Source: Nostoc sp. XA010
GTDB taxonomy: Bacteria > Cyanobacteriota > Cyanobacteriia > Cyanobacteriales > Nostocaceae
Direction of reading: 5' to 3'
DNA length: 64,000 nt
Assembly (NCBI RefSeq): GCF_020829625.1
Contig: NZ_JAIVFX010000007.1
Coordinates: 193,344 to 257,343 of the forward strand
Position numbers and translations under genes: made by a program. Positions 8,730 through 16,330 of the stretch are shown in pieces. The notes beneath the pieces were generated by a model, which saw nothing but the letters and a program-made list of their open reading frames with translations, made no database searches and was not told where the DNA came from. Numbering within the stretch: position 1 is the first letter of the stretch; every line of letters begins with the position of its first letter.

Positions 8730-9152
8730 TTACTGTTCGATACTGTGCTGCCATAGCCTTTCCAACATTTCAACTTGTTCTTTTAAAACAGCAGCACGAT
8801 GAACAAGATATCTGTCGTAAAAAAGAATCCCTAACCCAACACAAATAGGGGTTAGCAAGAAGAACCATTGTAGGATCGTGGCAAATTTATATTGTTCAGC
8901 AACAGTCAGCATTTGATGAATCACATTACGGTCAGAGGATTTGATGCTAGTCTGAGGGGAATGTGTACCCTCTGTCCGGGGATCCAAGATAGGAGCATCT
9001 CTACTAGTCTTGTTAACTTCGCAGGCTAAAATCTGGGATTTTACTAACTCCAAATGTCGCTCCCAAACTATGCCAAATACTACTACTCCTGGAGAAAGCA
9101 CTACTAAGGTAACTACGCAAACTGTGAGAAGATTTAAAAGTTTGGCTTTCAT
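8730..9152 (-). CDS. two-helix membrane protein, first gene of small cluster
   Basis: A 140-residue protein with a hydrophobic N-terminal helix (LLTVCVVTLVVLSPGVVVFG) and a second near residues 94-112 (ILQWFFLLTPICVGLGILF), with a hydrophilic loop of about 65 residues between. The C-terminus is a short coiled-coil-like helix. The gene precedes the two small soluble proteins by 39 bp and 2 bp, suggesting a membrane anchor plus partners. The family is unknown. Confidence 0.65.
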   Translation of the reverse strand: MKAKLLNLLTVCVVTLVVLSPGVVVFGIVWERHLELVKSQILACEVNKTSRDAPILDPRTEGTHSPQTSIKSSDRNVIHQMLTVAEQYKFATILQWFFLLTPICVGLGILFYDRYLVHRAAVLKEQVEMLERLWQHSIEQ

Positions 9153-10171
9153 CTCGGCTCTCCCTTGCTAGGTAGTATGCACTCAGCAAGAAAATATCTT
9201 TTGCTGTTTATCTTAAGTAGCTATATATTTCTACTTTTCAAACAGTTTTGATATTAAAATATGTGTAATCGGTAATTTTCCTAATCCTTAGTTGCCAGTC
9301 ATTTTTATAGTTACCACTGACTACTGACCACTGAAAAGTTACCAAGATTTTCACAAAACGTAGGATTAATCAGTCATAAATAACGCACTCAGATTCAGAG
9401 AATGTGATTTCATCCTCTTATCAAAAGAGAGATTAAGAAGTCCCCCCTAGTTCACTAAGCTTTCGCTCAGGAATGTTGGGGGGTAGAGGGGAATCTCTGC
9501 GTAAATCCTATACGATTTATATCAGCAGCTCTCCACAAAACAGTTTACCTTAGCCCCGTTAAGATTATTAAATTCATTAGAATAGTACTCAAAGCCTGTA
9601 ATCGTTGCCTGATAAGTCTTACAAAAATTAATTGGGGTATGGGTGCTAGTGTTTTTAGGACGGGGTTCTAGTGTTTACGAGGTGGGGTTCTGGTATTTCT
9701 GTACTCAACCTCAAAGCAGTGTAGGCAATGATTAAAGACTGTTTCTGATGCAGTTTTTATCTTCCAAAAAATGCACTCAAAATAAAATATCAATATCTTT
9801 TGATAAAGATAGACTAATAATTTGGAAAAAACAATTAAAGGTTTCGAAAGTAAATTATATTTCTATAACAAATAGAAGATATTGAAAATAATGGTAAAAA
9901 TTATGCATATATACAGAATTCTGCCCAAAAAGCAATAGTCAGCAATTGCAAATGGTAAAATATAAGTATGGCAAGCTAGCCCTCTGCTGAAGTAAGAATC
10001 AATGGGAACGAACATCTAATAAAGGTTCTTCCTAAACTTTCAGATTTTGTGGTTGAGTTAGAATACATAGTATATGCACTCATTGATACCAAACTACAAA
10101 TTAAATACACAAAAGCTTATTGTTACAAGTAAATACTCTGTACTAGGATTTAGAATTTTAGGAGTTAAATA
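9153..10171. other. 1-kb intergenic region upstream of cysK
   Basis: No ORF with coding character is seen. The stretch holds a GC-rich palindromic block (CCCCCCTAGTTC ... GGGGGGTAGAGGGG, about 9442-9491), probably of the same repeat class as 11493-11530, and three imperfect copies of a roughly 22-bp unit (GGGGTTCTAGTGTTT) at about 9638-9701. The last 250 bp before cysK are AT-rich and should contain its promoter. Confidence 0.55.
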
Positions 10172-11131
10172 ATGCGGATTGCTCAAGACATAACAGAACT
10201 GATTGGACGAACTCCTTTAGTTCAACTGAACAAGATTCCTCAAGCTGAGGGAGTAGTAGCAAGGATAGTTGTCAAATTAGAAGGGATGAACCCAGCAGCT
10301 TCGGTGAAAGACCGCATTGCGTTAAGTATGGTACTCTCAGCAGAAGCTGCTGGCTCAATTTCCCCTGGAAAGACGATTTTAGTTGAGCCTACCTCTGGTA
10401 ATACAGGAATTGCTCTAGCGATGGTAGCAGCCGCGCGTGGCTACCGTTTGATTTTGACAATGCCAGAAACCATGAGCCAAGAACGGCGGGCTATGCTCAG
10501 GGCTTATGGTGCTTCTTTGGAATTGACACCAGGCGTTGAGGGAATGCGGGGAGCTATTCGCAAAGCCGAAGAAATTGTGGCTAATACTCCTGATGCTTTT
10601 ATGCTGCAACAGTTCCGCAACCCTGCCAATCCTAAAGTTCACCAAGAAACCACCGCCGAAGAAATTTGGGCAGATACAGACGGGGAAGTGGATATTGTCA
10701 TTGCTGGGGTAGGTACTGGTGGGACAATTACTGGGGTTGCAGAAGTACTCAAACAGCGTAAGCCGACTTTTAAAGCGATCGCAGTTGAACCCAGCAATAG
10801 CCCAGTTCTCTCCGGTGGTGAAGCCGGGCCACACAAAATTCAAGGTATTGGTGCCGGATTTATCCCAGATGTTCTCCGCCTAGAATTGGTTGATGAAGTA
10901 ATTAGAGTCAGCGATGAACAAGCGATCGCTTATGGGCGACGTTTAGCAAAAGAAGAAGGCTTATTATCTGGGATATCCTCTGGTGCAGCCTTGTGTGCTG
11001 CAATTCAAGTAGGTAAACGTCCAGAAAACGCCGGACGTTTAATCGTGATGATTCAACCTTCCTTTGGCGAACGTTACCTCAGCACACCCATGTTTCAAGA
11101 TTTATCCTTAGAAACTGCTGGCGTCCGTTAA
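10172..11131 (+). CDS. cysK: cysteine synthase A (O-acetylserine sulfhydrylase)
   Basis: A fold-type II PLP enzyme that makes cysteine from O-acetylserine and sulfide in the cytosol. The 319-residue length is usual. The PLP lysine lies in [10 protein letters not shown] (about K46), the substrate loop TSGNTG is at 74-79, and the GTGGTITG phosphate-binding loop follows. The ATG is preceded by TTTAGGAGTTAAATA, a strong ribosome site. It stands alone between non-coding stretches and is followed by a near-perfect palindrome. CysM-type variants are less likely given the CysK-like ends. Confidence 0.95.
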   Translation: MRIAQDITELIGRTPLVQLNKIPQAEGVVARIVVKLEGMNPAASVKDRIALSMVLSAEAAGSISPGKTILVEPTSGNTGIALAMVAAARGYRLILTMPETMSQERRAMLRAYGASLELTPGVEGMRGAIRKAEEIVANTPDAFMLQQFRNPANPKVHQETTAEEIWADTDGEVDIVIAGVGTGGTITGVAEVLKQRKPTFKAIAVEPSNSPVLSGGEAGPHKIQGIGAGFIPDVLRLELVDEVIRVSDEQAIAYGRRLAKEEGLLSGISSGAALCAAIQVGKRPENAGRLIVMIQPSFGERYLSTPMFQDLSLETAGVR

Positions 11132-11136
11132 AGACA

Positions 11137-11170
11137 GAAGTAGGGGCATACAGCTGTATGTCCCTACTTC
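11137..11170. repeat. 34-bp palindrome after cysK
   Basis: GAAGTAGGGGCATACAG is followed directly by its own reverse complement with one G-T mismatch, giving a 17-bp stem with no loop to speak of. It lies 6 bp after the cysK stop, where it could act as a terminator, though no U-run follows. A related palindrome is found at 55441-55468 (GTAGGAGCGTATAG / CTGTACGCTCTTAC), so this is also a dispersed repeat. Confidence 0.75.
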
Positions 11171-11192
11171 ATGCAAATGAAAATTGCTGTAG

Positions 11193-11345
11193 TCAAGCTA
11201 TGTCTTCTAAGAGTGGATGTTCGCACAGGAGAGTTTTGACAATGACAGAGACATTATCGGTTTCTCGCCGTCCACGATAAATGACGGTTTTACTACCGGA
11301 GTGAAGAGTTTCGAGGAGTTGATAACCAGATAAAGTAGCTATCAT
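11193..11345 (-). pseudogene. N-terminal remnant of a Ser/Thr-kinase/histidine-kinase hybrid
   Basis: The reading frame MIATLSGYQLLETLHSG, then SKTVIYRGRRETDN and VIVKTL, matches the start of the protein kinase domain in large cyanobacterial kinase-AAA-histidine kinase hybrids (glycine-rich loop, then VIVK for the ATP lysine). Those proteins are well over 1000 residues; here the frame stops after about 50. cysK lies just beyond, so the rest is gone. A short functional peptide cannot be excluded but is unlikely. Confidence 0.7.
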
Positions 11346-11492
11346 TGTTTTCTCTTGCAATATAAGCATTCTTAATATGCCCATGCAAGTTTAGCGTTGT
11401 AACATTTGTGACAAAACTCAGCATAGTTTCACGAGATGTTACAAAGATCACTCCAAAATTGTATGTTGATATTTGAGAGCATTGTTGCATCT

Positions 11493-11535
11493 TAGCCCCC
11501 TCCTCGCAAGCGGGGAGGGGGTTGAGGGTGGGGTT
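11493..11535. repeat. GC-rich dispersed palindromic repeat
   Basis: CCCCCTCCTCGCAAGCGGGG followed by AGGGGGTTGAGGGTGGGGTT. The same motif class occurs at 60406-60447, 60814-60858 and about 62775-62835. It folds into a short hairpin around CGCAAGCG. Non-coding. Confidence 0.6.
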
Positions 11536-11571
11536 TAGTACCTACTCAACCGAGAACGGCCATATCCTGTA

Positions 11572-12054
11572 CTAATGTTTACAGTTACCTTGCTTTTGGT
11601 GTTCATGATCATGTTCATGATGATGACCATGACCGTGGGAACAGCCTTGCAAATTCTCCTTCATCAGATTGTCGCTGATTTTTTGCAAGGATTCATCCAG
11701 AGCTTGTAAGCCAATCCAAGCATCAATTTTTTGTACATCAAATCCTACCTCGCGCTGTTCGCCTACTTCTAACAAAGGACGGCGAATCAACAACGGCTCT
11801 TTCAGCATCAGCGCCAAAGCGGTTTGTTCATCCACTTTTTCAGGAACCACCTCACCAGATTTTACCTTTGGAGCGGAAGGATTAAACCATTCAGCTACAG
11901 GGCGATCGCCAAAAAATGAACGCAACCGCTCAACTGTCCAAGGTTCTGTTAGCAGGTTGTATGGTATCACCTCATGACCAGCAGCTGTTAGCAAAACTTT
12001 TTGCTTAGTACCACCTTTACAGCCTGGTTTGCTATAAAAAATTACCCTTGCCAT
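11572..12054 (-). CDS. ArsC/Spx-like nitrogenase-associated protein with His-rich tail
   Basis: A 160-residue thioredoxin-fold protein of the ArsC-like group often annotated as nitrogenase-associated protein (NifO-like). The redox cysteine is in YSKPGCKGGTKQK (C12), with the family RRPLLEVG segment in the middle. The last 23 residues hold nine histidines and two cysteines, which looks like a metal-binding or metal-storage tail. It ends the same-strand run of fdxB, coxBAC, TPR, small ORF and cupin genes, which favours a role in nitrogen-fixing cells over arsenate reduction. Confidence 0.82.
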   Translation of the reverse strand: MARVIFYSKPGCKGGTKQKVLLTAAGHEVIPYNLLTEPWTVERLRSFFGDRPVAEWFNPSAPKVKSGEVVPEKVDEQTALALMLKEPLLIRRPLLEVGEQREVGFDVQKIDAWIGLQALDESLQKISDNLMKENLQGCSHGHGHHHEHDHEHQKQGNCKH

Positions 12055-12090
12055 TCAACTACCTCGCTATAAAATACTATTCGTTTTTAA

Positions 12091-12112
12091 GGGCGCACAA
12101 ATGTGCGCCTCT
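12091..12112. repeat. short palindrome between cupin and ArsC-like genes
   Basis: GGCGCACA and TGTGCGCC form an 8-bp stem with a 2-nt loop, in the gap between two co-directional genes. It resembles the other short palindromes in the window and may be one member of that family. Confidence 0.5.
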
Positions 12113-12123
12113 ACCGCGTGATG

Positions 12124-12735
12124 CTAAAAGCTTTTAGCACTACACTTAACCGGGTCAAACTCAAATCTCTCATTTGGATCAGTTTCACCGTAGATATTAA
12201 AAGTCACAGTTGGTTCATCGCCCACTGCTTCTACACAGTGAATTGCATCGGGAGTGAAGCTAATAATATCCCCTGGAAATAGACTTATCTCTCCCGTCTG
12301 CTCAATTTTGTCCTGAAATTCTGGGCTAGGAGTGCGTCGCCAAAAACTATTTTTCTCCTGGCCTTGTAACACCGCCACTATTCCCCACGTCCCATGATTA
12401 TGAATGTTTGATCGGGTTCCAGGTGCAAATGTTACTGTTTGCACCGTCAACGGAAAACCCAATTCATCATATAGGAGTAAAACAGAGGTTCCTGTTTTGG
12501 GCGAAGGTTCTAAACGTTGACTTCGCACCCAGTAGGAATTTACTATCAAGCGCCGGACGAGCATTCGGATTTCTGGTAGACGACTGGTTTCATCATCCGC
12601 ATTATTGAGAACATCTTCGACCTCAGTTAAAAACCGATAAAGACGATAATTTTCTCTCAATAAATCCCATGCTCTTACAGCTTTACAGGCTTGATACTGA
12701 CCGTCCCCCGTTAGCAGCCAATCCCTACCTTTCAT
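12124..12735 (-). CDS. cysteine-dioxygenase-like cupin protein
   Basis: A 203-residue cupin, counted from ATG 12735 (a TTG lies three codons upstream). The first cupin motif is APGTRSNIHNHGTWGIVAVLQG, in which the two metal histidines (about H112 and H114) are seen in IHNH, and the third is in DAIHCVE (about H166). This fits the cysteine dioxygenase type I fold, which oxidises thiols at a mononuclear iron. The ATG lies only 5 bp after the stop of the 57-codon ORF, indicating coupling. Substrate is not proven. Confidence 0.82.
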   Translation of the reverse strand: MKGRDWLLTGDGQYQACKAVRAWDLLRENYRLYRFLTEVEDVLNNADDETSRLPEIRMLVRRLIVNSYWVRSQRLEPSPKTGTSVLLLYDELGFPLTVQTVTFAPGTRSNIHNHGTWGIVAVLQGQEKNSFWRRTPSPEFQDKIEQTGEISLFPGDIISFTPDAIHCVEAVGDEPTVTFNIYGETDPNERFEFDPVKCSAKSF

Positions 12736-12740
12736 AAGTT

Positions 12741-12914
12741 TCAAATTGATAGCTGAGAAGATTGGATGATAATGATCGGAGAGACATTAGGAATATTATT
12801 ACCTCCAGGAAGTTTAGTAGGTATAGTAATAGAAGGAATGATAGAGTTGCTATCAGTAGCAACTCCTAATAGGGAGTATGAGGAATATGATGTAGTAGAT
12901 AACCAATTGTTCAT
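12741..12914 (-). CDS. 57-residue Ser/Thr/Ile/Pro-rich small ORF in the TPR-cupin gap
   Basis: An ATG at 12914 opens 57 codons ending with TGA at 12741. It starts MNNWLSTTSYSSYSLLG and is rich in Ser, Thr, Ile and Pro, with only two acidic or basic positions in most of its length and no cysteine or histidine. AAGGTGA lies 6 nt before the ATG, a strong ribosome site. It starts 33 bp after the TPR gene stop, ends 5 bp before the cupin ATG, and has the same strand as both. I do not recognise it; a larger opposite-strand ORF here looks like its shadow. Confidence 0.5.
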   Translation of the reverse strand: MNNWLSTTSYSSYSLLGVATDSNSIIPSITIPTKLPGGNNIPNVSPIIIIQSSQLSI

Positions 12915-12947
12915 GATTGTTCACCTTGATGGTAGATTGTTGACTAA

Positions 12948-13433
12948 TTAATCATCTTCTTCTGCTGGACGTGTCAAAATATCCAGGAGGATTCCGGCTC
13001 CAAAATCATGCTTTTCGTCTATCTCTTTGACTTTGGCGCTGATTTCTTTTGCCTGCTCAATTTCTCCTAAGTTGGCTAGCACTAATCCAGAAGCAGCATA
13101 AGCATTTAAGTACAATCGAATTTGTGGATCTTCTTTGCGATTGACTAATATAGGCTTAAGTTGCTCCCAGTCATCAGGCAATTTTTCTACTTCTTTAATT
13201 TTATCTAATAATTTAACTGTTGTTTGCAGTGCAAGAGAATAATTATTTTTATAATAGAAAAATCTATATGCTGCTACTAAGACATCTGTATTATCACCAG
13301 TTTGGGCTAAAGCTTGTTGAATATATTTTTCCGATTCTGATGTGTTCTCCCAATTTTGTGCAGCTAAAATTAAGAGATTTTTAACGTCATCTGGAACCTG
13401 GAACCATGAGAATTGGTTTGTATTAGCTTGCAT
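12948..13433 (-). CDS. TPR-like helical protein
   Basis: A 161-residue all-helical protein. Segments such as SEKYIQQALAQTGDNTDVLVAAYRF, best seen as a TPR-like pair, and ASGLVLANLGEIEQAKEIS show the helix-turn-helix spacing of tetratricopeptides. The C-terminus is acidic (RPAEEDD). Start at 13433 follows CCAGGAGTTCATT, a clear ribosome site. It lies between coxC and the cupin gene on the same strand, so a scaffold role for that gene group is plausible, but the function is unknown. Confidence 0.75.
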   Translation of the reverse strand: MQANTNQFSWFQVPDDVKNLLILAAQNWENTSESEKYIQQALAQTGDNTDVLVAAYRFFYYKNNYSLALQTTVKLLDKIKEVEKLPDDWEQLKPILVNRKEDPQIRLYLNAYAASGLVLANLGEIEQAKEISAKVKEIDEKHDFGAGILLDILTRPAEEDD

Positions 13434-13448
13434 AATGAACTCCTGGAT

Positions 13449-13535
13449 AGTTATGAGTTAGGAGTTAGGAGTTATAAGTTAGGAATTATGAGTTAGAAAT
13501 TGTGAATTCTTAACTCCTCACTTCTCACTCCTAAC
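13449..13535. repeat. heptanucleotide (STRR-like) repeat block
   Basis: Degenerate tandem copies of GAGTTAG / GTTAGGA, followed by the reverse complement type (ACTCCTCACTTCTCACTCC), fill the coxC-TPR gap. Such short tandemly repeated repetitive sequences are typical of heterocystous cyanobacteria. Confidence 0.8.
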
Positions 13536-13540
13536 TTTTG

Positions 13541-14137
13541 TTAAAACAAAGTAAGAACGTACACCAAGGTGAATAAAACAATCCAAATAATGTCTACGAA
13601 GTGCCAGTAAATTTCTGTCATTTCGATGAAAGTATGATTGGTTGCAGAATATTCACCAGGAAGACGCGATCGCCACAATGCACGTAAGATCAATAACAAT
13701 CCCACGAAAACGTGCAAACCGTGGAACCCTGTCATGATATAAAAGCAGTTAGCGAAGACGTTGGTAGTCAGTCCGTATCCTAATGTTGAGTACTCATAAA
13801 CCTGACCACCTAAGAAAATTGCCCCCATGATTGCGGTAATTGCGTACCATAGTTGCATTCCCTTGACGTTATTCTTTTTAATTGCCGTATCACCGAAGTG
13901 AATGACGAAACTACTAGACACCAGGATAATGGTGTTAATCGTCGGCACGAGTAGTTCTACTTCGCTTCCTTCTGGAGGCCAAACTGCTGTAGTACTCCGG
14001 AAAAATAAATAAGTGGCAAAAAATCCCCCAAACATCAGGGATTCAGAAGCGAGGAACGTCAACAATCCCCAAACTCTTAAATCTGGATGTTCTTCGTGTC
14101 CTGCACTGTGAGCTTCGCTTGTCGTAGCTATGGTCAT
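13541..14137 (-). CDS. coxC: cytochrome c oxidase subunit III
   Basis: CoxC/CtaE of the aa3-type terminal oxidase, an integral membrane protein of 198 residues with about five helices. It has the subunit III hallmarks SLMFGGFFATYLFFR, TGFHGLHVFVGL and EIYWHFVDIIWIVLF. The start is set at 14137 because GAGGGT lies 8 nt upstream of that ATG; an upstream in-frame start lacks one. It closes a coxB-coxA-coxC operon, but is unusually separated from coxA by a 420-bp gap holding a tandem repeat array. Confidence 0.95.
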   Translation of the reverse strand: MTIATTSEAHSAGHEEHPDLRVWGLLTFLASESLMFGGFFATYLFFRSTTAVWPPEGSEVELLVPTINTIILVSSSFVIHFGDTAIKKNNVKGMQLWYAITAIMGAIFLGGQVYEYSTLGYGLTTNVFANCFYIMTGFHGLHVFVGLLLILRALWRSRLPGEYSATNHTFIEMTEIYWHFVDIIWIVLFTLVYVLTLF

Positions 14138-14319
14138 ATTGTTTACCCTCAAAGGTGAAGCGTCGGGCAATTCAATTCTTCACAGTCCTGATTTGCTTGT
14201 GGGATGGGTGTTTCACTTGTTTTAAATTAAGGCAGGATGCCCAAGCCCACAAGAGTTATTTTTTAACTAAGTACAGCATTTCATTAATTCGTAGCGAATT
14301 AAATTTGGCAATACCCGAC

Positions 14320-14543
14320 AATGTTAATGCGTTAGCTTGCATTGTTAATGCATTGGCTTACATTGTTAATGCATCGGCTTGCATTGTTAATGCGTTAGCT
14401 TGCATTGTTAATGCGTTAGCTTGCATTGTTAATGCATTGGCTTGCATTGTTAATGCGTTAGCTTACATTGTTAATGCATTGGCTTGCATTGTGAATGCAT
14501 CGGCTTGCATTGTTAATGCATTGGCTGTTAATGCGTTGGCTTT
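14320..14543. repeat. 21-bp tandem repeat array between coxA and coxC
   Basis: Eleven contiguous copies (ten of 21 bp, the last two trimmed) of ATTGTTAATGCRTTRGCTTG plus one base. Variation is limited to a few fixed positions (GCGTTAG, GCATTGG, GCATCGG). Because 21 is a multiple of three, one plus-strand frame stays open through the array, but it has no gene-like start or flanks. The array lies inside the presumed coxBAC transcript, directly after the coxA stop. Confidence 0.95.
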
Positions 14544-14557
14544 TACGCAAAGCTGTA

Positions 14558-16246
14558 CTAAGCACTAGCTTCCGGCGTTGCAGATGGCTGTACTTCATTA
14601 CTATGACCATGACCGTAGTCATAAGGGCCATGAGTGACAATCGGCAACACTTCCCAGTTTTCAATTGCAGGTGGTGAGCTTGTTGTCCATTCTAAAGTCA
14701 AAGCTTGCCAAGGATTATCACCAGCCAAAGGCCCTTTCAACCAACTGTAGATCATGTTGATGGCGAAAGGAATTACGGATATCCCCAAGACAAATGAACC
14801 AAAGGTACAAATTTGATTCAGGTCGATAAATTGGGGGTCATACATTGCCACTCGTCGGGGCATTCCTTTCAAACCCAATTCGTGCATGGGTAAAAAAGTT
14901 AGATTAGTACCAATGAAGGTAAGGGCAAAGTGAATGCGTGCCAAGCTTTCATTCAGCATTCGTCCGGTCATTTTGGGGAACCAGTGATAAATGCCGGCGT
15001 AGATGCCAAACACGGAACCGCCAAACAGAACGTAATGGAAATGTCCTACTACATAATATGTGTCGTGGACATGAACATCAAAGGGGGCTGTTCCCATCGT
15101 CACGCCACTTAAGCCGCCCATGACAAACATGGACAACAAGCCAATGGCGAAAAGCATCGCACCTGTGAAGCGGATTTTACCACCCCAAAGGGTAGCAACC
15201 CAGGCAAAAATCTTAACGCCAGTGGGAACTGCAACTATAAGAGTGGAGATGGTGAAGAACATCCGCATCCAACCGGGTGTGCCACTGGTGAACATGTGGT
15301 GTACCCAGACGAACAAACCGACAACGCAGATTGCTACACTAGAATAAGCGATCGCTTTATAACCAAAGATTGGCTTACGGGCGTGAACTGGAATTACCTC
15401 CGACATGATGCCGAAGATAGGCAGAATCATTAAATATACAGCCGGGTGAGAATAAAACCAGAATAAGTGTTGATAAATTACAACGTTACCGCCTGCATCT
15501 GGTTTAAAGAAGGAGGTGCCAAAGTTGAGGTCAAACAACAGCAGAACTAAACCGGCTGCTAATACAGGTGTGGAGAGAAGTGCCAGCAGGGAGGTTGCCA
15601 AGATTGCCCAGCAAAATAGGGGAACTTGATCCCATTTCATGCTAGGAACCTTCATCATCAAAATGGTGATCACAAAGTTCAGTGAACCCAAAATTGAAGA
15701 AGTTCCCACCAAGACGATCGCAAGTATCCACATAGTTTGAGCAATTGGTGCTGTCACCAAACTCAAAGGTGGGTAAGCTGTCCAACCAGATTGCGAACCG
15801 CCAAAAATGAAACTACCTAATATGAGTAATCCTGCTGGTGGGTTTAACCAAAAGGCGATCGCGTTCAGCTTCGGGAAAGCCATATCCCTAGCACCGACCA
15901 TCAACGGCACTAAATAGTTACCAAACCCCCCAATCGCGCTAGGAACAATCCACAGGAAGATCATGATCGTTCCGTGATTGGTCATGAAAGCGTTATACAA
16001 ATTGGGATCGAGTACGTCTGCATCTGGTGTTGCTAATTCGACACGCAGAGCGATCGCCATCAGTCCGCCGATGAGATAGAAAACAAACGCCGTCACTAGA
16101 TATTGGATACCAATAACCTTGTGGTCAACATTAAATGTAAAATAGTCCTGCCATTTCCACGCCTTCGGATGGGAGGTGTGGCCAGCCACCATTTCCGGTT
16201 TTTTTTCTTCTGGTGGAGTATTCCGTGGAAATTCTACCTGCGTCAT
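14558..16246 (-). CDS. coxA: cytochrome c oxidase subunit I
   Basis: The heme-copper catalytic subunit of the aa3-type oxidase, 562 residues and 12 helices. Metal-site motifs are all present: HGTIMIFLW, the CuB/crosslink WFYSHPAVYLMILP, HHMFTSG, and HDTYYVVGHFHYVLFGG with the heme ligands. Start at 16246 is chosen because AAGGG precedes it by 8 nt and it gives MTQVEFPRN; the longer frame has no support. The N-terminus before helix I is about 35 residues. Context with patB and fdxB suggests the heterocyst-type (cox2) enzyme, which is an inference. Confidence 0.97.
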   Translation of the reverse strand: MTQVEFPRNTPPEEKKPEMVAGHTSHPKAWKWQDYFTFNVDHKVIGIQYLVTAFVFYLIGGLMAIALRVELATPDADVLDPNLYNAFMTNHGTIMIFLWIVPSAIGGFGNYLVPLMVGARDMAFPKLNAIAFWLNPPAGLLILGSFIFGGSQSGWTAYPPLSLVTAPIAQTMWILAIVLVGTSSILGSLNFVITILMMKVPSMKWDQVPLFCWAILATSLLALLSTPVLAAGLVLLLFDLNFGTSFFKPDAGGNVVIYQHLFWFYSHPAVYLMILPIFGIMSEVIPVHARKPIFGYKAIAYSSVAICVVGLFVWVHHMFTSGTPGWMRMFFTISTLIVAVPTGVKIFAWVATLWGGKIRFTGAMLFAIGLLSMFVMGGLSGVTMGTAPFDVHVHDTYYVVGHFHYVLFGGSVFGIYAGIYHWFPKMTGRMLNESLARIHFALTFIGTNLTFLPMHELGLKGMPRRVAMYDPQFIDLNQICTFGSFVLGISVIPFAINMIYSWLKGPLAGDNPWQALTLEWTTSSPPAIENWEVLPIVTHGPYDYGHGHSNEVQPSATPEASA

Positions 16247-16310
16247 ATTTTTTACCCTTATGCAAAGTCCAGGGTCAAACATCCAAAGTAATTAAATTTG
16301 ACTCTTGTAC

Positions 16311-16330
16311 AGACGCGATTAATCGCGTCT
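16311..16330. repeat. 20-bp perfect palindrome between coxB and coxA
   Basis: AGACGCGATTAATCGCGTCT is exactly self-complementary. It lies in the 72-bp coxB-coxA gap, just before the coxB stop on the minus strand. It belongs to a class of short palindromes scattered in Nostoc-type genomes, and as RNA it could form a processing or attenuation hairpin. Confidence 0.75.

Noticed and set aside
12766..12951. Plus-strand ORF of 61 codons in the TPR-cupin gap
   Set aside because: It mirrors the minus-strand 57-codon ORF, which has a better ribosome site and the same direction as both neighbours.
14320..14543. CRISPR array
   Set aside because: Repeats are directly adjacent with no spacers, so it is a simple tandem array.
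14155..14568. Plus-strand ORF of 137 codons (NALACIV repeats)
   Set aside because: Open only because the 21-bp array is a multiple of three; it overlaps the coxC start and has no gene-like ends.
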